Source of the DNA: Heterotrichella gracilis
Lineage: Eukaryota > Sar > Xanthophyceae > Tribonematales > Xanthonemataceae
Direction: 5' to 3'
Length of the DNA stretch: 64,000 bases
NCBI GenBank assembly: GCA_032358255.1
Contig: JAULBX010025386.1
Span: forward strand, 1-64,000
Shown here in pieces: positions 1 through 10,433 of the stretch (its first letter is position 1; every line of letters begins with the position of its first letter). The position numbers and the translations under genes are program-made. The notes under the pieces were generated by a model that saw only the letters and a list, made by a program, of their open reading frames with translations, was not told the origin of the DNA and made no database searches.

Positions 1-371
1 CACCCTCACTGGAGTTGCCGTGCCGCTGCCTCCTTGTTAAACTCCAAATCTCAAGTTTAAATTATGCTAGTAAATGCCAATACCCGTATGGTTCCCCCGT
101 ATAATGCCGTTATGTAGTTATTTTCGCTATTCTCCCCTGCAGAAAACCCGTTGCAGAGGCCATCATCTCCCATATGGACCTGCACCCACCCTCACTGGAG
201 TTGTCGTGCCGCTGCCTCCTTGTTAAACTCCAAAGCTCAAGTTTAAATTATGCTAGTAAATGCAAATACCCGTATGGTTCCCCCATTTAATGCCGTTATG
301 TACTTATTTTCGCTATTCTCCCCTGCAGAAACCCGTTGCAGAGGCCATCATCTCCCACATGGACCTGCACC
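1..371 (+). repeat. Tandem duplication of intron 3' end plus exon 5' edge, period about 186 bp
   Basis: Positions 1-186 and 187-371 are near-identical copies, and the unit continues diverged into the true exon from 372. Each copy carries the sequence before an acceptor (TTCGCTATTCTCCCCTGCAG) and the first part of the exon that really begins at 329. The copy at 143 has an extra A after the acceptor, which breaks the reading frame, so it reads as a decayed or decoy exon edge. Confidence 0.85.
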
Positions 372-1033
372 CACCCTCCTTAGAGCTGCTGTGCCGATAC
401 CTCCTACTGGCGGATACCTATGCAGTCACCCCCCTGCGGGACGTCTGCTTGGCGCGGCTGGCGCTGCAGTTTGATGCGGTGGTGACACCTGGTGGGGGCG
501 GCGGCGAGGAGGATGCAGAGGTGTTTGAGCAGTTTGTGGGCGCTGTGTGCCCCAAGGTAGGGACTGACCTCCACTATGCATGCATAAATACATTTCACCA
601 TGTAAAAACGATTTATTTGTTTGTTTCTGACATCACAGATGTTGCACAATATCTGGGCAAGAAGGGAATTGTCCCAGGGGCTGTGGACCTAGGTATCCAT
701 AATCCAATGCCCCTGAAATCCAAAAATAATGCACTTCAATTTCTGAAGTTTTTTTGTCACTGGCCACTAGGATCACTTATTCCAAATATCATTCTGCAGG
801 ACGGCCGGGATTTGTTGGACGGCAGTGGTGTGCTTGGGGCTTCCCGCGGTAACATCGAGGGGGGCGGCGTGGGGGGCATCGGCATGGGCACCCTGCTGCA
901 GGATTTGCGGGAGAAATACCTGGAATTGATGGGTGGCACAGGGGCCGCGCGAGACGCGCAAGCCGAGGAGTTTGATTTCAAGCTGGCGGGGGTGGCGGCG
1001 GCTGCGTTGGCGGGAGAGGAGGAGGAGGCATAG
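329..1033 (+). CDS. 3' part of an unidentified gene, possibly BTB/BACK-like
   Basis: Two exons close in phase: 329-556 and 800-1033 (TAG). The acceptor before 329 is preceded by a pyrimidine tract, and the 556 donor and 800 acceptor fit GT-AG. The gene must continue upstream of the window. The first exon encodes helical leucine-rich text (ELLCRYLLLADTYAVTPLRD) that resembles the last helices of a BTB/POZ domain leading into a BACK region. This resemblance is weak and is inference only. The second exon has a glycine-rich loop, then a helix (LLQDLREKYLELMGG) and an acidic alanine-rich tail ending in EEEEA. No catalytic motif is seen. The acceptor end of the first exon is tandemly duplicated upstream (see the repeat at 1-371). 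Confidence 0.45.
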   Translation, partial: KPVAEAIISHMDLHPPSLELLCRYLLLADTYAVTPLRDVCLARLALQFDAVVTPGGGGGEEDAEVFEQFVGAVCPKVGTDLHYACINTFHHVKTIYLFVSDITDVAQYLGKKGIVPGAVDLGIHNPMPLKSKNNALQFLKFFCHWPLGSLIPNIILQDGRDLLDGSGVLGASRGNIEGGGVGGIGMGTLLQDLREKYLELMGGTGAARDAQAEEFDFKLAGVAAAALAGEEEEA

Positions 1034-2118
1034 CAGCTGGTTGGAGTTAGGGTTTAGGGTTCAGGCTGGTTTTGGACCAATACTCAGGCTCAAGCTTAGC
1101 GTACTATGCCAATGGCGGTTCCATGCCATGCTTATTTTTCATCTACCAATGCTTATTTTTCATGTACCATGGCATGCCATGCGTGGCGCGAGGGGTGAGG
1201 CGTTGAGGCCGTTGATTGTTCAGGCACTCAGTTTGGCCATGGCGGCAGCCGCTGGTGTTGCGGTTAAACTGTGGCCCTTTAACAGGGACACTAATGGATT
1301 TCACACATAATGCATATGGCATATTGCCGTCACCAGCAGCTACTCAAGGTTGCATTTACAGCCTGCAAATGGCCTTGTTGCAGGAATCACGGACCATTAA
1401 ATGGGTGGCATAGGTGGAAAGCTATGAACCCCTCGGTGGGCACACTAGTAGTTGAAACCAGCATTGTACATGTTGCCTGCAGGTTACGAACGCTGCTTGC
1501 ATACACCAAGGACCTTAACACACTCTGGCTTGGCAATCCAAGTAATAGCACAGCATACTCTCCACACACACTGCGGCACATGGCACTCGCAATGTAATAC
1601 AAAACTGTTGAGCCGCTGCAGGCAGTGGACAACTGGCAAGGCCAACAAAACCAAGTAGGAAAAGGGAATTTAATGGACTAGTACTTTGCTAAAGCCCAAC
1701 TCCTCAAGACGTGCCTTGAGATCAAACGCCATTTTTTTTTTACTGTACACTGGCCTTGTGGGAGCAACATTTTTAACCCCTGATTCTATTTGCAACGTTT
1801 CAAGAGCGACTACCAAAACTGCCCATGCTTTTCCTTGGGCTAATACGCAAAATTGGACAGACAACACTGCTAGATTATCACTCAAGCGGCCGTTAACTAC
1901 TAAATATTCTTCTCAAATTCATCATCGCACAAAGTGTATCTTTTGGTACAAAGTGACCCGTCTCACCCATATGCATCGCATGGCTGCTGGGGCGCGCCAG
2001 TGCACTTCAAACTGAATAATGTCCAGGTTGGTTGTAGGTCCTGGTGGGTGACAAGTTGCTGCAGATTCTGCATGCTTGGCTAAGTCCGCTACTGCCGCAG
2101 TTGCCACAGGCGTGTGGC
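1034..2118. other. Intergenic, convergent 3' ends
   Basis: The stretch lies between the stop of the first gene (+) and the stop of the TMEM242-like gene (-). TTAGGGTTTAGGGTTCAGG follows shortly after the first stop. There is a direct repeat of CATGCTTATTTTTCAT type near 1128-1165. No coding signal or RNA gene was recognised. Confidence 0.5.
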
Positions 2119-3083
2119 CTATGCATCCAGCCCCAGCCTCATCCGAAACTCTTTCTGCACTGCTTCCTGCACAGGACACCACAAAATGTCAACAGCCTTC
2201 ATGAACGAAAGTAAAATGTGTACAATTAAAAGTATTGAGCCTGATAAGGAAGAGGATACAAGAGGCCATGTGTGTGGTTACAGAGTATAACCACCCCTGC
2301 ACCCCAATACAATCCAAACCCATTGCCCGCACCCGTTGCGCTTGTGCTAGCTGCAGTGCGTGTTGAGGGGACACCTCAGTCACAGACTTTGCTTCTTGGC
2401 CCAACAGTTTCCAGGTGACCAGCCCTGCTCCAGCCATCCCAGCACACAGCAGTGTGCTCCACATAAGCGCCTTGAGCTGCATACAGAACAGGGGGCTCTG
2501 TAGCTTAGGGCCAAGAAACGTGCCTGAAACGCAACACGCAGGTGGGCAATGCTTTAAAAACGGTACAGGGATACAGAACTGCAGGTTGGTGGCAACAGAG
2601 GGTAGAAAGTGTGGCACCAGAGGCTAGCTTTACACGGGTGCAGCAGAGCCAAACAGCTTTGAAGCTGCCTGAGATCAGTGCTAGTGTACTCTACAGGTGA
2701 GCAGTGCTTTCAGAAACGTTCAAAGGCTCCAGATGTCAGTTGGTGGTATCACAAGGGGTGCACACCCACCGCCAGAGGTGCTGCCCGTAGCCTGGCCTTG
2801 GTGTCAATGCCCTCCTCTTGCAACCTCTTCGTGGACGCAACGAAGTGGGCCCCTCCGGCCACAAGCGCGCCTGCATGCATATCAATGGTATCATAATATC
2901 GTACAAGAAGCTAACTATCTCGTGGGATACGTGGGCAGCAAGCGAAGGTGACTGTCCCAAGTTGGGTGCAGACTGCATTGTTCCAAAACCAAATGTTTGG
3001 GTAAACCTACCTGCAGTGGTGGCCCCCAGGCCTGCTAACGTGCTTTCTAGAACTCCTATCTGCCTGTGCCCGGTGCTCCCCAT
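2119..3083 (-). CDS. TMEM242-like small two-span membrane protein
   Basis: Four exons on the minus strand: 3083-3011, 2870-2770, 2476-2375 and 2166-2119. All junctions are GT-AG and phases close to give 107 aa. Start is an ATG with A at -3. Residues 11-35 form a Gly/Ala-rich membrane helix (LAGLGATTAGALVAGGAHFV). Residues 61-82 form a second helix followed by TWKLLG, matching the conserved LxALxW ... VWKALG end of the TMEM242 family, and a short basic tail. In animals TMEM242 is known as an assembly helper of mitochondrial ATP synthase (c-ring). That role here is inferred from family membership only. The length matches the family's conserved core. It lies head to head with the TMEM19 gene, 602 bp apart. 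Confidence 0.75.
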
Positions 3084-3685
3084 GTTTGCAGCAGAATTTT
3101 ACCGCGCAGGTGAGCGGGGATTAGCTAGAAAGCTTCAAGCTTTCAAGAAGCAGATTCGAGCAAGGGCCCTCTCGAGACCATGCACAACGGGGTGTGAACA
3201 CTATACAGAGCCACCCACAGCAAGGTGTTAAAACGAAAGACTGTTTGCTCCGCAGCTGTGCACGAAAGACTGTTGCTTTGTCTCGCCTTGAACTCGGCAA
3301 GGTATGTAGAGCGTAAGCTGGGGTTTTGGTTGGCACCTCCTTTCGGATAAGGGCCTTTATCATGAGAGGCCTTACCAGATTCTTTTTCTCAAGTGCTGAA
3401 AAGTCGACAAGGTTTTTATAGCGTACCTTTCAGCCCGTGTACCCAACACAGTGCTTGTGAGCGCCATAATCCGCATCCACTTCGTCTGGAACTGGAAACC
3501 ATGCTGCATGACATGTCCCCCAGGATCCTTTATTTGGGGCGTTGGTGAACCTTAGTGACCTACACCTGGTGGAGCCAGCACCTCATCTGCACAAAAGCTT
3601 GAAATAGGAGCTCAACAACCTTGGTTCAGGGCTCGAGGCAACCCACTCCTCGTCTATCAACTGGCGCACCCTAACCCATGCCAGC
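3084..3685. promoter_or_regulatory. Shared divergent upstream region
   Basis: This 602-bp interval separates the starts of the TMEM242-like (-) and TMEM19 (+) genes and must hold both promoters. I see a repeated pair of segments reading AAAGACTGTTTGCTCCGCAGC / AAAGACTGTTGCTTTG (about 3235-3285) and a later echo AAGGTATGTAGAGCGTAAGC / AAGGTTTTTATAGCGTACC (3299-3426), which suggests an old local duplication. No TATA box could be assigned. Confidence 0.35.
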
Positions 3686-6600
3686 ATGCCTGCAACTCTT
3701 GGAGCGACCGTCACCAAAGCTACGCGAGGCTCGACCCCACAGAAACCCAGCAAGCCATCCAAAACCTCACCAAGGGGCTCTCCTCTAAAGGTACCACCTG
3801 CCCCCTTGCCAACAGCACCAAAAACTGACCGCCATGCTCCCCCTGAGTGGAAGCATGGGTTTGAAACGCTGACAGACCATCTCCACTTGCTGTGCAGCAC
3901 GGGACGCATTCCAGGAGACGGTTACAGCCCGTTTGCAGTGCCACCACTGGCTTGGATGCCTCAGCCGCCTCGTCCCCAGGCCCAGAACAGGTAGGCTATT
4001 GCACTGCAGGTCATCACAGCATGATAAGCTTGGTGACAATTTAATTGTACAGGGCTGCTGCATTGCACCCAAGTAGGTGTCCGACAGTGAAGTTACAGCT
4101 TTGCAACTTGCAGCCCTAGCTAGAATCCAACATCTGAACCTTTGCAACCTTTGCATTGTGCCATGGTGGGAATTCATGGCACCGACGCTGATCAACCCTG
4201 CCTGCCCTACACAGCCTAAAGAGTCCCTGGAAGACGCACTGAGGAAGGCGCAGGAGGCAGCGCTGTTTGCAGAGAAGCAGCTGGACGTCATCGACAGGCT
4301 GCCAAGCGCCAGGCCCCCTTCCAAGGTAGGGGTGGGGCCTCTTACAAGGCACAGCTACACAAGTGTCTCAGGGATGGAACCTGCTATGCGAGGCTGCTTT
4401 GCTCCTACCCATGCATGGTTGCAGCCTTTAAACCAACTCAAGTAGTATGTGCATTTACACATCACTCCTCGGTAGCGAGGCTTGGCTTTGGTGCACCGCC
4501 GCCACCACCACCAGTTGTCGACATGGCATCCTCGCTATAGGAGCGCTCCCAATCGTGTACTGGGGAGTTGCATGAGACGTATCATCGTAAGCTGGCTGTA
4601 TTGCTGCAAGTATTATCCCCATTTTTAATGATTGACACTAATTTCCATGGGCGGCACATGGGCGTCCTTGGTATAGGATCGCTCCCACTAACATACTGCA
4701 ATGAGCATGAGGCACATCATCCCAATATGCTACCTAATCTGACTAATTGCTTAGACACAGGTAAGTGATATCTTCCCCACATTTTTTTATCAATGCCACT
4801 TTATGTTCATCGGCGGTGCAGGTTTTGGAATCGATGAAGGGCTTGGTACGCAAGATCCGCCTACCTGTGGCCTTCCTGGCGCTCTATGCAGCAGACTGGT
4901 ATGGCCCAGCGCTGCAGATCGTGGCTGGCATCCTGGCCGCAGCATACATCGGCGTGTCCAGCATGCGGAAAGGGGCACTCTCTGCCTCAGGTACGGGATA
5001 TGTAATATTGCGCTTGATATTCACCTGCGCCATGAGCAATTCAGCGGGTCCATGCCCCATGTCAATGGTTTGATTCTTTTCAAGGATTTGCCTATCAGGA
5101 GTGCGGCTGGCAGCCAAGCATTTGTGTGAAATGTTGAGCGGGGTAGCAATGTAGCGTAAATCCCCGCAAAATATCCTTTTGCATGCTTCTCTCAGGAGCC
5201 GCGGCCGCCCTGGGGGGTAAAAAGAGCTAATATAGCGCAAATGTTCACAAAAGTCTCTTACGTGTGCTTTCTCAGGGGCCGCGGCCGCCCTAGCCGTGGG
5301 CGGGGGAACCCTAGGGTCCAGCTTCCGATGCGGCGTCACCCTACTTGCTTTCTTTTTCGCCTCCTCCCGCCTGACTCGCTTCAAGGAGGAGAAGAAGGCG
5401 CTGGATGACGAGTTCAAGGCAGGGGGGCAGCGGGACTGGCGGCAGGTGGGGAGGGAACAGGGGGTTTGCACATAATCTCTTCGCATGTAATCCTGGCATG
5501 TGTCTGTGTCTTTGATTGCCATGACCGGGAAGCCATTGGGTGGTTGAATGAACCTAAACCTGACGAGTGCATGCTGTTGTTTTGTGGCAGCACATTGGCA
5601 TGTGAGAAATAGAACATCATGGAATGACAACTTAACGGCCATTGGTTGCCCATCAAGAATGCACAACCTCATAATGTTTGCATGGTGACACAAAAATGAG
5701 CATGTCATGGTATGGGCCGGTGCCGTGCAACGGTGCCGCGCCACCGTGTGTGGCCATCGCTTAGTCAATTTTCATAGTTACCATGAAATATCCATGTAAT
5801 GTTGCATGTGATGACCATGTAATTACCACGTAACATTGCATGTGATGACCATGTAATCACCATGTATTGACATGCGCAGGTGCTCTGCAACGGCGCTGTG
5901 CCCACTGCACTGGCCATCGCTTATGCCGCCACCACAGGCATGGTGGACGCACCCCTGGTGGGCGGTGGGGATGCATCGATGCTGGCAGGAGCGTTCCTAG
6001 GTAGGTGCTTGGGTGGGGTGGAGGCTGGTGGGGTGGGTATTCCTTGTTTGGGGTCTTGCATGAGTAACCCTAGACATTACATTCGTACATGCAATGGGCT
6101 GTCCTGTATGAATCGGCTTGTTGTGCCACTTACAACAGGGGTTTGCTCTTGAGTGTGTCTTGCCTCCCCCCACCTAGCCCTGTACTTGCACCAACCCACA
6201 CCTATCCCCACCCACCCGCAGCCTAGTACGCCTGCTGCTGCGGCAACGCCTGGGCCTCGGAGTTAGACACCCTCACCACAGACAACCCAGTCTTAATCAC
6301 CACCCCCCCACACAAGATTCATGTTCCATCTCCCCCCTTTCCCTCCCCTGTTGCACCACCGCCCATTTACCCAATGACATACCCCACCCATCCCCGCAGC
6401 ATACTACGCCTGCTGCTGCGGCGACACCTGGGCCTCGGAAATAGGCACTCTGAGCACAGATGACCCAGTCCTAATCACCACCCTGCGCCCAGTCAGACCA
6501 GGGACCAATGGGGGGGTGACCCGCCTAGGCCTGGGCGCCAGCATGGCAGGGGGGTTATTCACTGGGGTGGTGTTTTACGTGGCGGGGGTGGTGGCGCCGG

Positions 6601-7580
6601 CGGTGGTGCGGGGGGGCGCGGTGGCGGGGGCGCGGGCGCAGTGGCAGATCATCCCATTTGGTGGGTGGCGGGGGGAGGGAGGGGTCATGGTGTTCTGTAT
6701 GTGGTGGTGGTGGTGGTGGTGGTGGTCTGGGGTTGCAGTGGCAGATCATTACCTTGCAGTGGGGGTGGGCGTGGGCGTGGGCAAGGGGTGCAAGTAGGAT
6801 GACTAATTGTGCTGTAGCGCGGGGCTAACAATCCACTCCACCTCCTGGCGGCAGCAGGTGGTTATCATCAGCCGTTTCTGTGTTTCTGAATTGCTGTGCA
6901 CCCGGTATACACCCAAACCACCACCTATTGCAATCATGGCCACCCAACATTACAAAGAAAAGTGGTGGTTCACATTCATATTCACAACCACTCCCAACCC
7001 TAAACCCTGAACCCAAACCCCTGCAGGCCTCGCCGCCGGCCTGGTTGGCTCCCTCATAGACAGCGTGCTTGGGGCCACAGTCCAGTTCACGGGATTCAAC
7101 AGGCGCACAGGCAGGGTGACAAGCAAGGTGAGTATGGGGGGTAGGGGAAAGGGTGGTTGGGGGCGGGACACATGGGTAGGGGAAAAGGAGGGGCTTCAGT
7201 TGGCAGTCACCCAGGAAGGCACACTTTTCAGCTCAAAGTGAAGAAGCAGCATGGTATTATTTAGACCCGGTTTACCCATCTGCAGTTTTCTCAGAGGGAG
7301 GCGCACTGTACAAGAGGGGAAGAGATTATGCTTATGTGTGCGACCCTGAGCACCCATGTCCATTCTTGCCCCCACACGCTTCCCAGTCCGCATGCCACCC
7401 ACACCCCACACATAACCCATCGCGTGCCACCACCCCAATGTATATTACCCTTCCCTGCAGGTGTCTGAGGAGGTTGTGTGGATCAGCGGCTGGCCCCTGC
7501 TGGACAACAACCTGGTCAACCTGGTGTCGGCAACCCTCACGGGGGTGCTGGGGGCGCTGCTGGCAAGGAGGCTGTTCTAG
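3686..7580 (+). CDS. TMEM19 / PGR family integral membrane protein (DUF92)
   Basis: Eight exons close in phase: 3686-3790, 4215-4325, 4822-4990, 5276-5445, 5880-6000, 6400-6660, 7027-7127, 7461-7580 (TAG), giving 385 aa. The first two exons encode a Ser/Pro/Lys-rich, then helical, extension (residues 1-72) not typical of the family, so the true start could lie later. After that come several hydrophobic spans. The family signatures are [61 protein letters not shown] and [13 protein letters not shown]. These match TMEM19 and Arabidopsis PGR better than VTE6, the phytyl-phosphate kinase of the same DUF92 superfamily. A prenyl-phosphate kinase-like role is possible but unproven for the TMEM19 branch. 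Exons 4 and 6 each have a duplicated edge in the preceding intron. Confidence 0.85.
5153..5294 (+). repeat. Duplicated acceptor of TMEM19 exon 4 (period 80 bp)
   Basis: A TAGCGYAAAT...CTTTCTCAGGGGCCGCGG-type segment occurs at about 5153-5214 and again at 5233-5294. The second copy is the real acceptor (exon from 5276). The first carries CTCAGGAGCCGCGGCCGCCC at 5191 followed by in-frame stops (GGGTAAAAAGAGCTAA), so use of the first acceptor would truncate the protein. Confidence 0.8.
6222..6306 (+). pseudogene. Decayed copy of TMEM19 exon 6 start, with stop
   Basis: About 85 nt upstream-duplicated at a period of 178 bp match the first 85 nt of exon 6 (6400 onward), including the preceding CCCACCCGCAG acceptor. 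The copy has TAG as its second in-frame codon and further substitutions (GAGTTAGAC for GAAATAGGC), so it is a dead exon edge inside the intron. Confidence 0.85.
6700..6726 (+). repeat. (GTG)n microsatellite in TMEM19 intron
   Basis: About seven consecutive GGT/GTG units just downstream of the exon 6 donor region. Confidence 0.85.
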
Positions 7581-8982
7581 CCCGCTAGGGTTTAGGGCAC
7601 GTGCAGGTTTAAGGCACAATGGGGCACTGGTTTGCCAAACCAGTGGCCCACTAAGCATACTTGGCAAGACCACCTTGAGCTGGCCAATGGTGTTGCTATG
7701 TGTGATGCTTTATGAGCGACTCTGCGGCCTTTAATGTCAACGATGTTCTCGACAAGGGGACTTTACATTACTTTATTTAATGGAAGTCGGCTTCACGAGA
7801 GCATCGTGGATATAACAGGGCGCAAAGTCGCTCATAATCATAACACAGGACGGACCTTTTCTACGTATGAACTTATTTAACGTCTGTTTCTTGAAAGACT
7901 TTGCGGCCTGCTGCTATCCCGTGTAGCTGTAGATTGACAATTGCCACGGCAACATCCTGCAGGACGTGAGGTGTAGGGTTGAACAATCTGGTATTAACGG
8001 TGCCAAACGCCAAGGTGTCAGAAACAAACCCTCAGCTGGTCCCAACCCCACGCTGTGTGCGCTGCTGGCGCACATGGCATGCACATTGCGCAGGTGTTCA
8101 GCATCTGCTAGCCACTAACTTGCTGGGGTTGTGGTTTAGGGCTGTCACCACTCATCTAATATTGATTTATTTAGGCTGCCTGTGGCATACGCCGAATGTT
8201 GGCTGCGCGCAGGTTGTATGGCATTTTCAGTACTGTGTAAAAGTCACAGTGTTAATCAGTCACCATCAGAGTAACTCAGTTAGTGTTGCAACAGTGTTGC
8301 AACTGTCCCATGGGTGCATGCATGCGTCACGGTCATCTGGTAACTTACGGCAGCAGCTGCCTAGTGGCAGTGGCAGCCTGGCAGGGGCTGTCAAGATTCA
8401 ATTTGATACGCGTTGTTTTACTGCATTGGTTCATGTCCGGAGTTTTACGGATCAGGAATAAGTCATCAATGATCTTCTCTGTGCATGCGTGGTCATTTCG
8501 GCATGCGTTGCGCAGAGTATTCCAATGCGTCCGATCACTTGCCACTGTCATCCACCACTGGCATGATGCCTGGCGGGAACAGCAGAAACAATGCAGACTG
8601 CAATCGCAAATTTTCTAACGACGCATGCTGATGAAGGCCCCTGCCAGTGTGTGGGAAAATGTCAAAATGATTCCGGCACCAGCACCCCCATTGGTGCGCA
8701 ACGCAGCTGTACCCAAACTGCAAGCCCTAGTTTACAACTTCCACCTCCACAACCCACTTGTCGGATCCCGACGGAGCCGCACCAAAAAAAATACTATAAC
8801 ACCAAAATCCCCATTGTCAAAACCTGGTGTTTCCCCTCCCACCTGCGAAAATGGGCTGCCCTACTCCCCCGTTCCTCCCCTCCCCTTCCCCCCCACTTAC
8901 TTCCCAGTCTCCCTATATCACCACCGTGGTTGTCACCCTTGGTAAGCCGGATCGGCAGGACCTGGGGATTACACCTGGACAC
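7581..8982. other. Intergenic, convergent 3' ends
   Basis: CTAGGGTTTAGGGCACG lies directly after the TMEM19 stop. No further exon with family similarity was found. A C/T-rich tract occurs at about 8835-8925. Short open frames here lack splice support and recognisable domains. Confidence 0.45.
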
Positions 8983-10433
8983 TTAGAATGGCTCCTGGTC
9001 GTTCTTCTTGGCTGCCACAGCACTGACCAGCGTGAAGACCAGGGACAGGCCAATCTGAGAGGGAGGGGAGAAATAGGGGGGTTAGAACATGGACAAGGAA
9101 TGCGAGGGGGGGTATGCAAGGCTGGCTAGCCAACCAGGTGTATTGCAGAAATGCATGTACCCAATCTGGCAGGGACTGGAGTAGGAAGGTTGGACCATGG
9201 GCAGGGAAGGCAAGGGGGGCAATTACCTATGCTAAGCGCCATGTATGCAAGGCTGACTAGCCATCCAGGTGTACTGATGGAATGCAAGTACCCACTGACT
9301 CTGCATTGTGCTTAGGCATGACGTGAAACCCCATGGTGGGTGGTGGGTGCGCGCTGGGGTGTGTTTGAAAGGTGGTAGGTGGATGCTGGGTGCAGGTTCA
9401 GGGGGCGGTCAGGGTTATAGGTTCAGGGGGGAATACCATGAGGAAGATGATGGAGGCGAAGCCACCGCCCACGGGGATGAAGAAGGATGGCATGAAGAAT
9501 GGCATGCCGAAACCGCCAAAGCCGCCGTACACAGGTGGCGCGTGGTAGTTGTTGACAGTCACGTTGCTCCTGCGAAGGAGGTGTAGGGTTTAGGGTTTAG
9601 GGCGACCGAAGGGAGGTCGTGGGTTGGATGGAACAATGGGTACAGTCAGTCAGCAATGCATGCATCAAGAAATAGCATGCTGTTGGATTTCTAACCACTG
9701 GTCACGTTCAATACGAACTATATTGGTTACCTGCCTAGCTTGGGATACCTGCAAACCCAAACCTTGGCCTAGACGTCATGGCTGTATGCATGCATAAGCC
9801 ACAAACGTTATCCACCATGCTGACGCGTTGCTTCGAGCGTTTTCGGGAAAACTATGCGCAAATAGATTTTGTTTCTGTTTCAATATCCGACATGCCGCAG
9901 GCCACACGCCACCAACACGACAGGCGTAGTAGAGTAGGGATTGGGTGCAAGGGATACCACTCCGACGCCATGCAACCGATGCCCACCAGGATCCAGACCA
10001 CTGCCAGATGCAGGACGCAGCCGTGGACAAAGCATATACGGAGACTGTTGGTTTGTAAGATGCACGGGAGATGGTGTGGCCAGTACGAGGCTTACCCGGC
10101 AGCAGGTGCCTTGCTTGGGGGGGGCGCTGCCCTGCGAGCAGAGAAGCCTGATCCTCCCACACGGCCGCTAGACCTGGCAGCCAGTGCCTCATCGGGCACG
10201 AACGCTCCTGCGATCAGCGCCGCTGCCACTGCGCCGGCCAGGGGCACGGTGAACATGGCGAAGGGGTTGCTGGATGAGGTGGATGGGCCCTCGTTGGATG
10301 CCCGGCAGGTGAGAGTGGACTTCCTGGCCACACGCAGAGCAGCTGGCCGGGGTGCTGAGATCCTGACGCCCTTTAGAGACGTCAACCCACCCTTGAGGGA
10401 TGACACCTGGGTGGATGCGCAAGCAGCCATCAT
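8983..10433 (-). CDS. Short DUF1517 / FLAP1-like thylakoid membrane protein
   Basis: Three exons on the minus strand: 10433-10096, 9569-9437 and 9054-8983 (TAA). Phases close to give 180 aa. Residues 1-45 look like a chloroplast transit peptide (rich in Ala/Ser/Lys/Arg, ending TCRAS). Residues 62-79 are hydrophobic and are followed by DEALA-A, a lumen-type AxA cleavage context. Then comes ARSSGRVGGSGFSARR, the hallmark opening of DUF1517 proteins such as Arabidopsis FLAP1, which modulates non-photochemical quenching under changing light. A Phe/Pro/Gly-rich stretch (GGFGGFGMPFFMPSFF) leads to a membrane helix and a short KKNDQEPF tail. The large C-terminal part of FLAP1-type DUF1517 proteins is absent. 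All junctions and the stop look genuine, so this may be a naturally short member. Function is inferred. Confidence 0.75.
9050..9300 (-). repeat. Imperfect tandem duplication in the last intron of the DUF1517-like gene
   Basis: Two copies of about 125 bp share ATGCAAGGCTGRCTAGCC, CCAGGTGTAYTG and ATGCA(T/A)GTACCCA blocks (9112-9165 and 9246-9294). The upstream part of each unit echoes the exon 3 acceptor region (CCAATCTGAGAGGGA / CAATCTGGCAGGGA), so this also appears to be a duplicated exon edge. Confidence 0.65.
9583..9603. repeat. Interstitial telomere-like TTTAGGG run
   Basis: GTGTAGGGTTTAGGGTTTAG lies immediately intronic of the exon 2 acceptor of the DUF1517-like gene (minus strand), within 15-30 nt of the splice site. 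Confidence 0.8.

Noticed and set aside
4884-5768. Long open frame on the minus strand
   Set aside because: It lies antisense to TMEM19 exons 3 and 4, whose coding sense is clear from family motifs.
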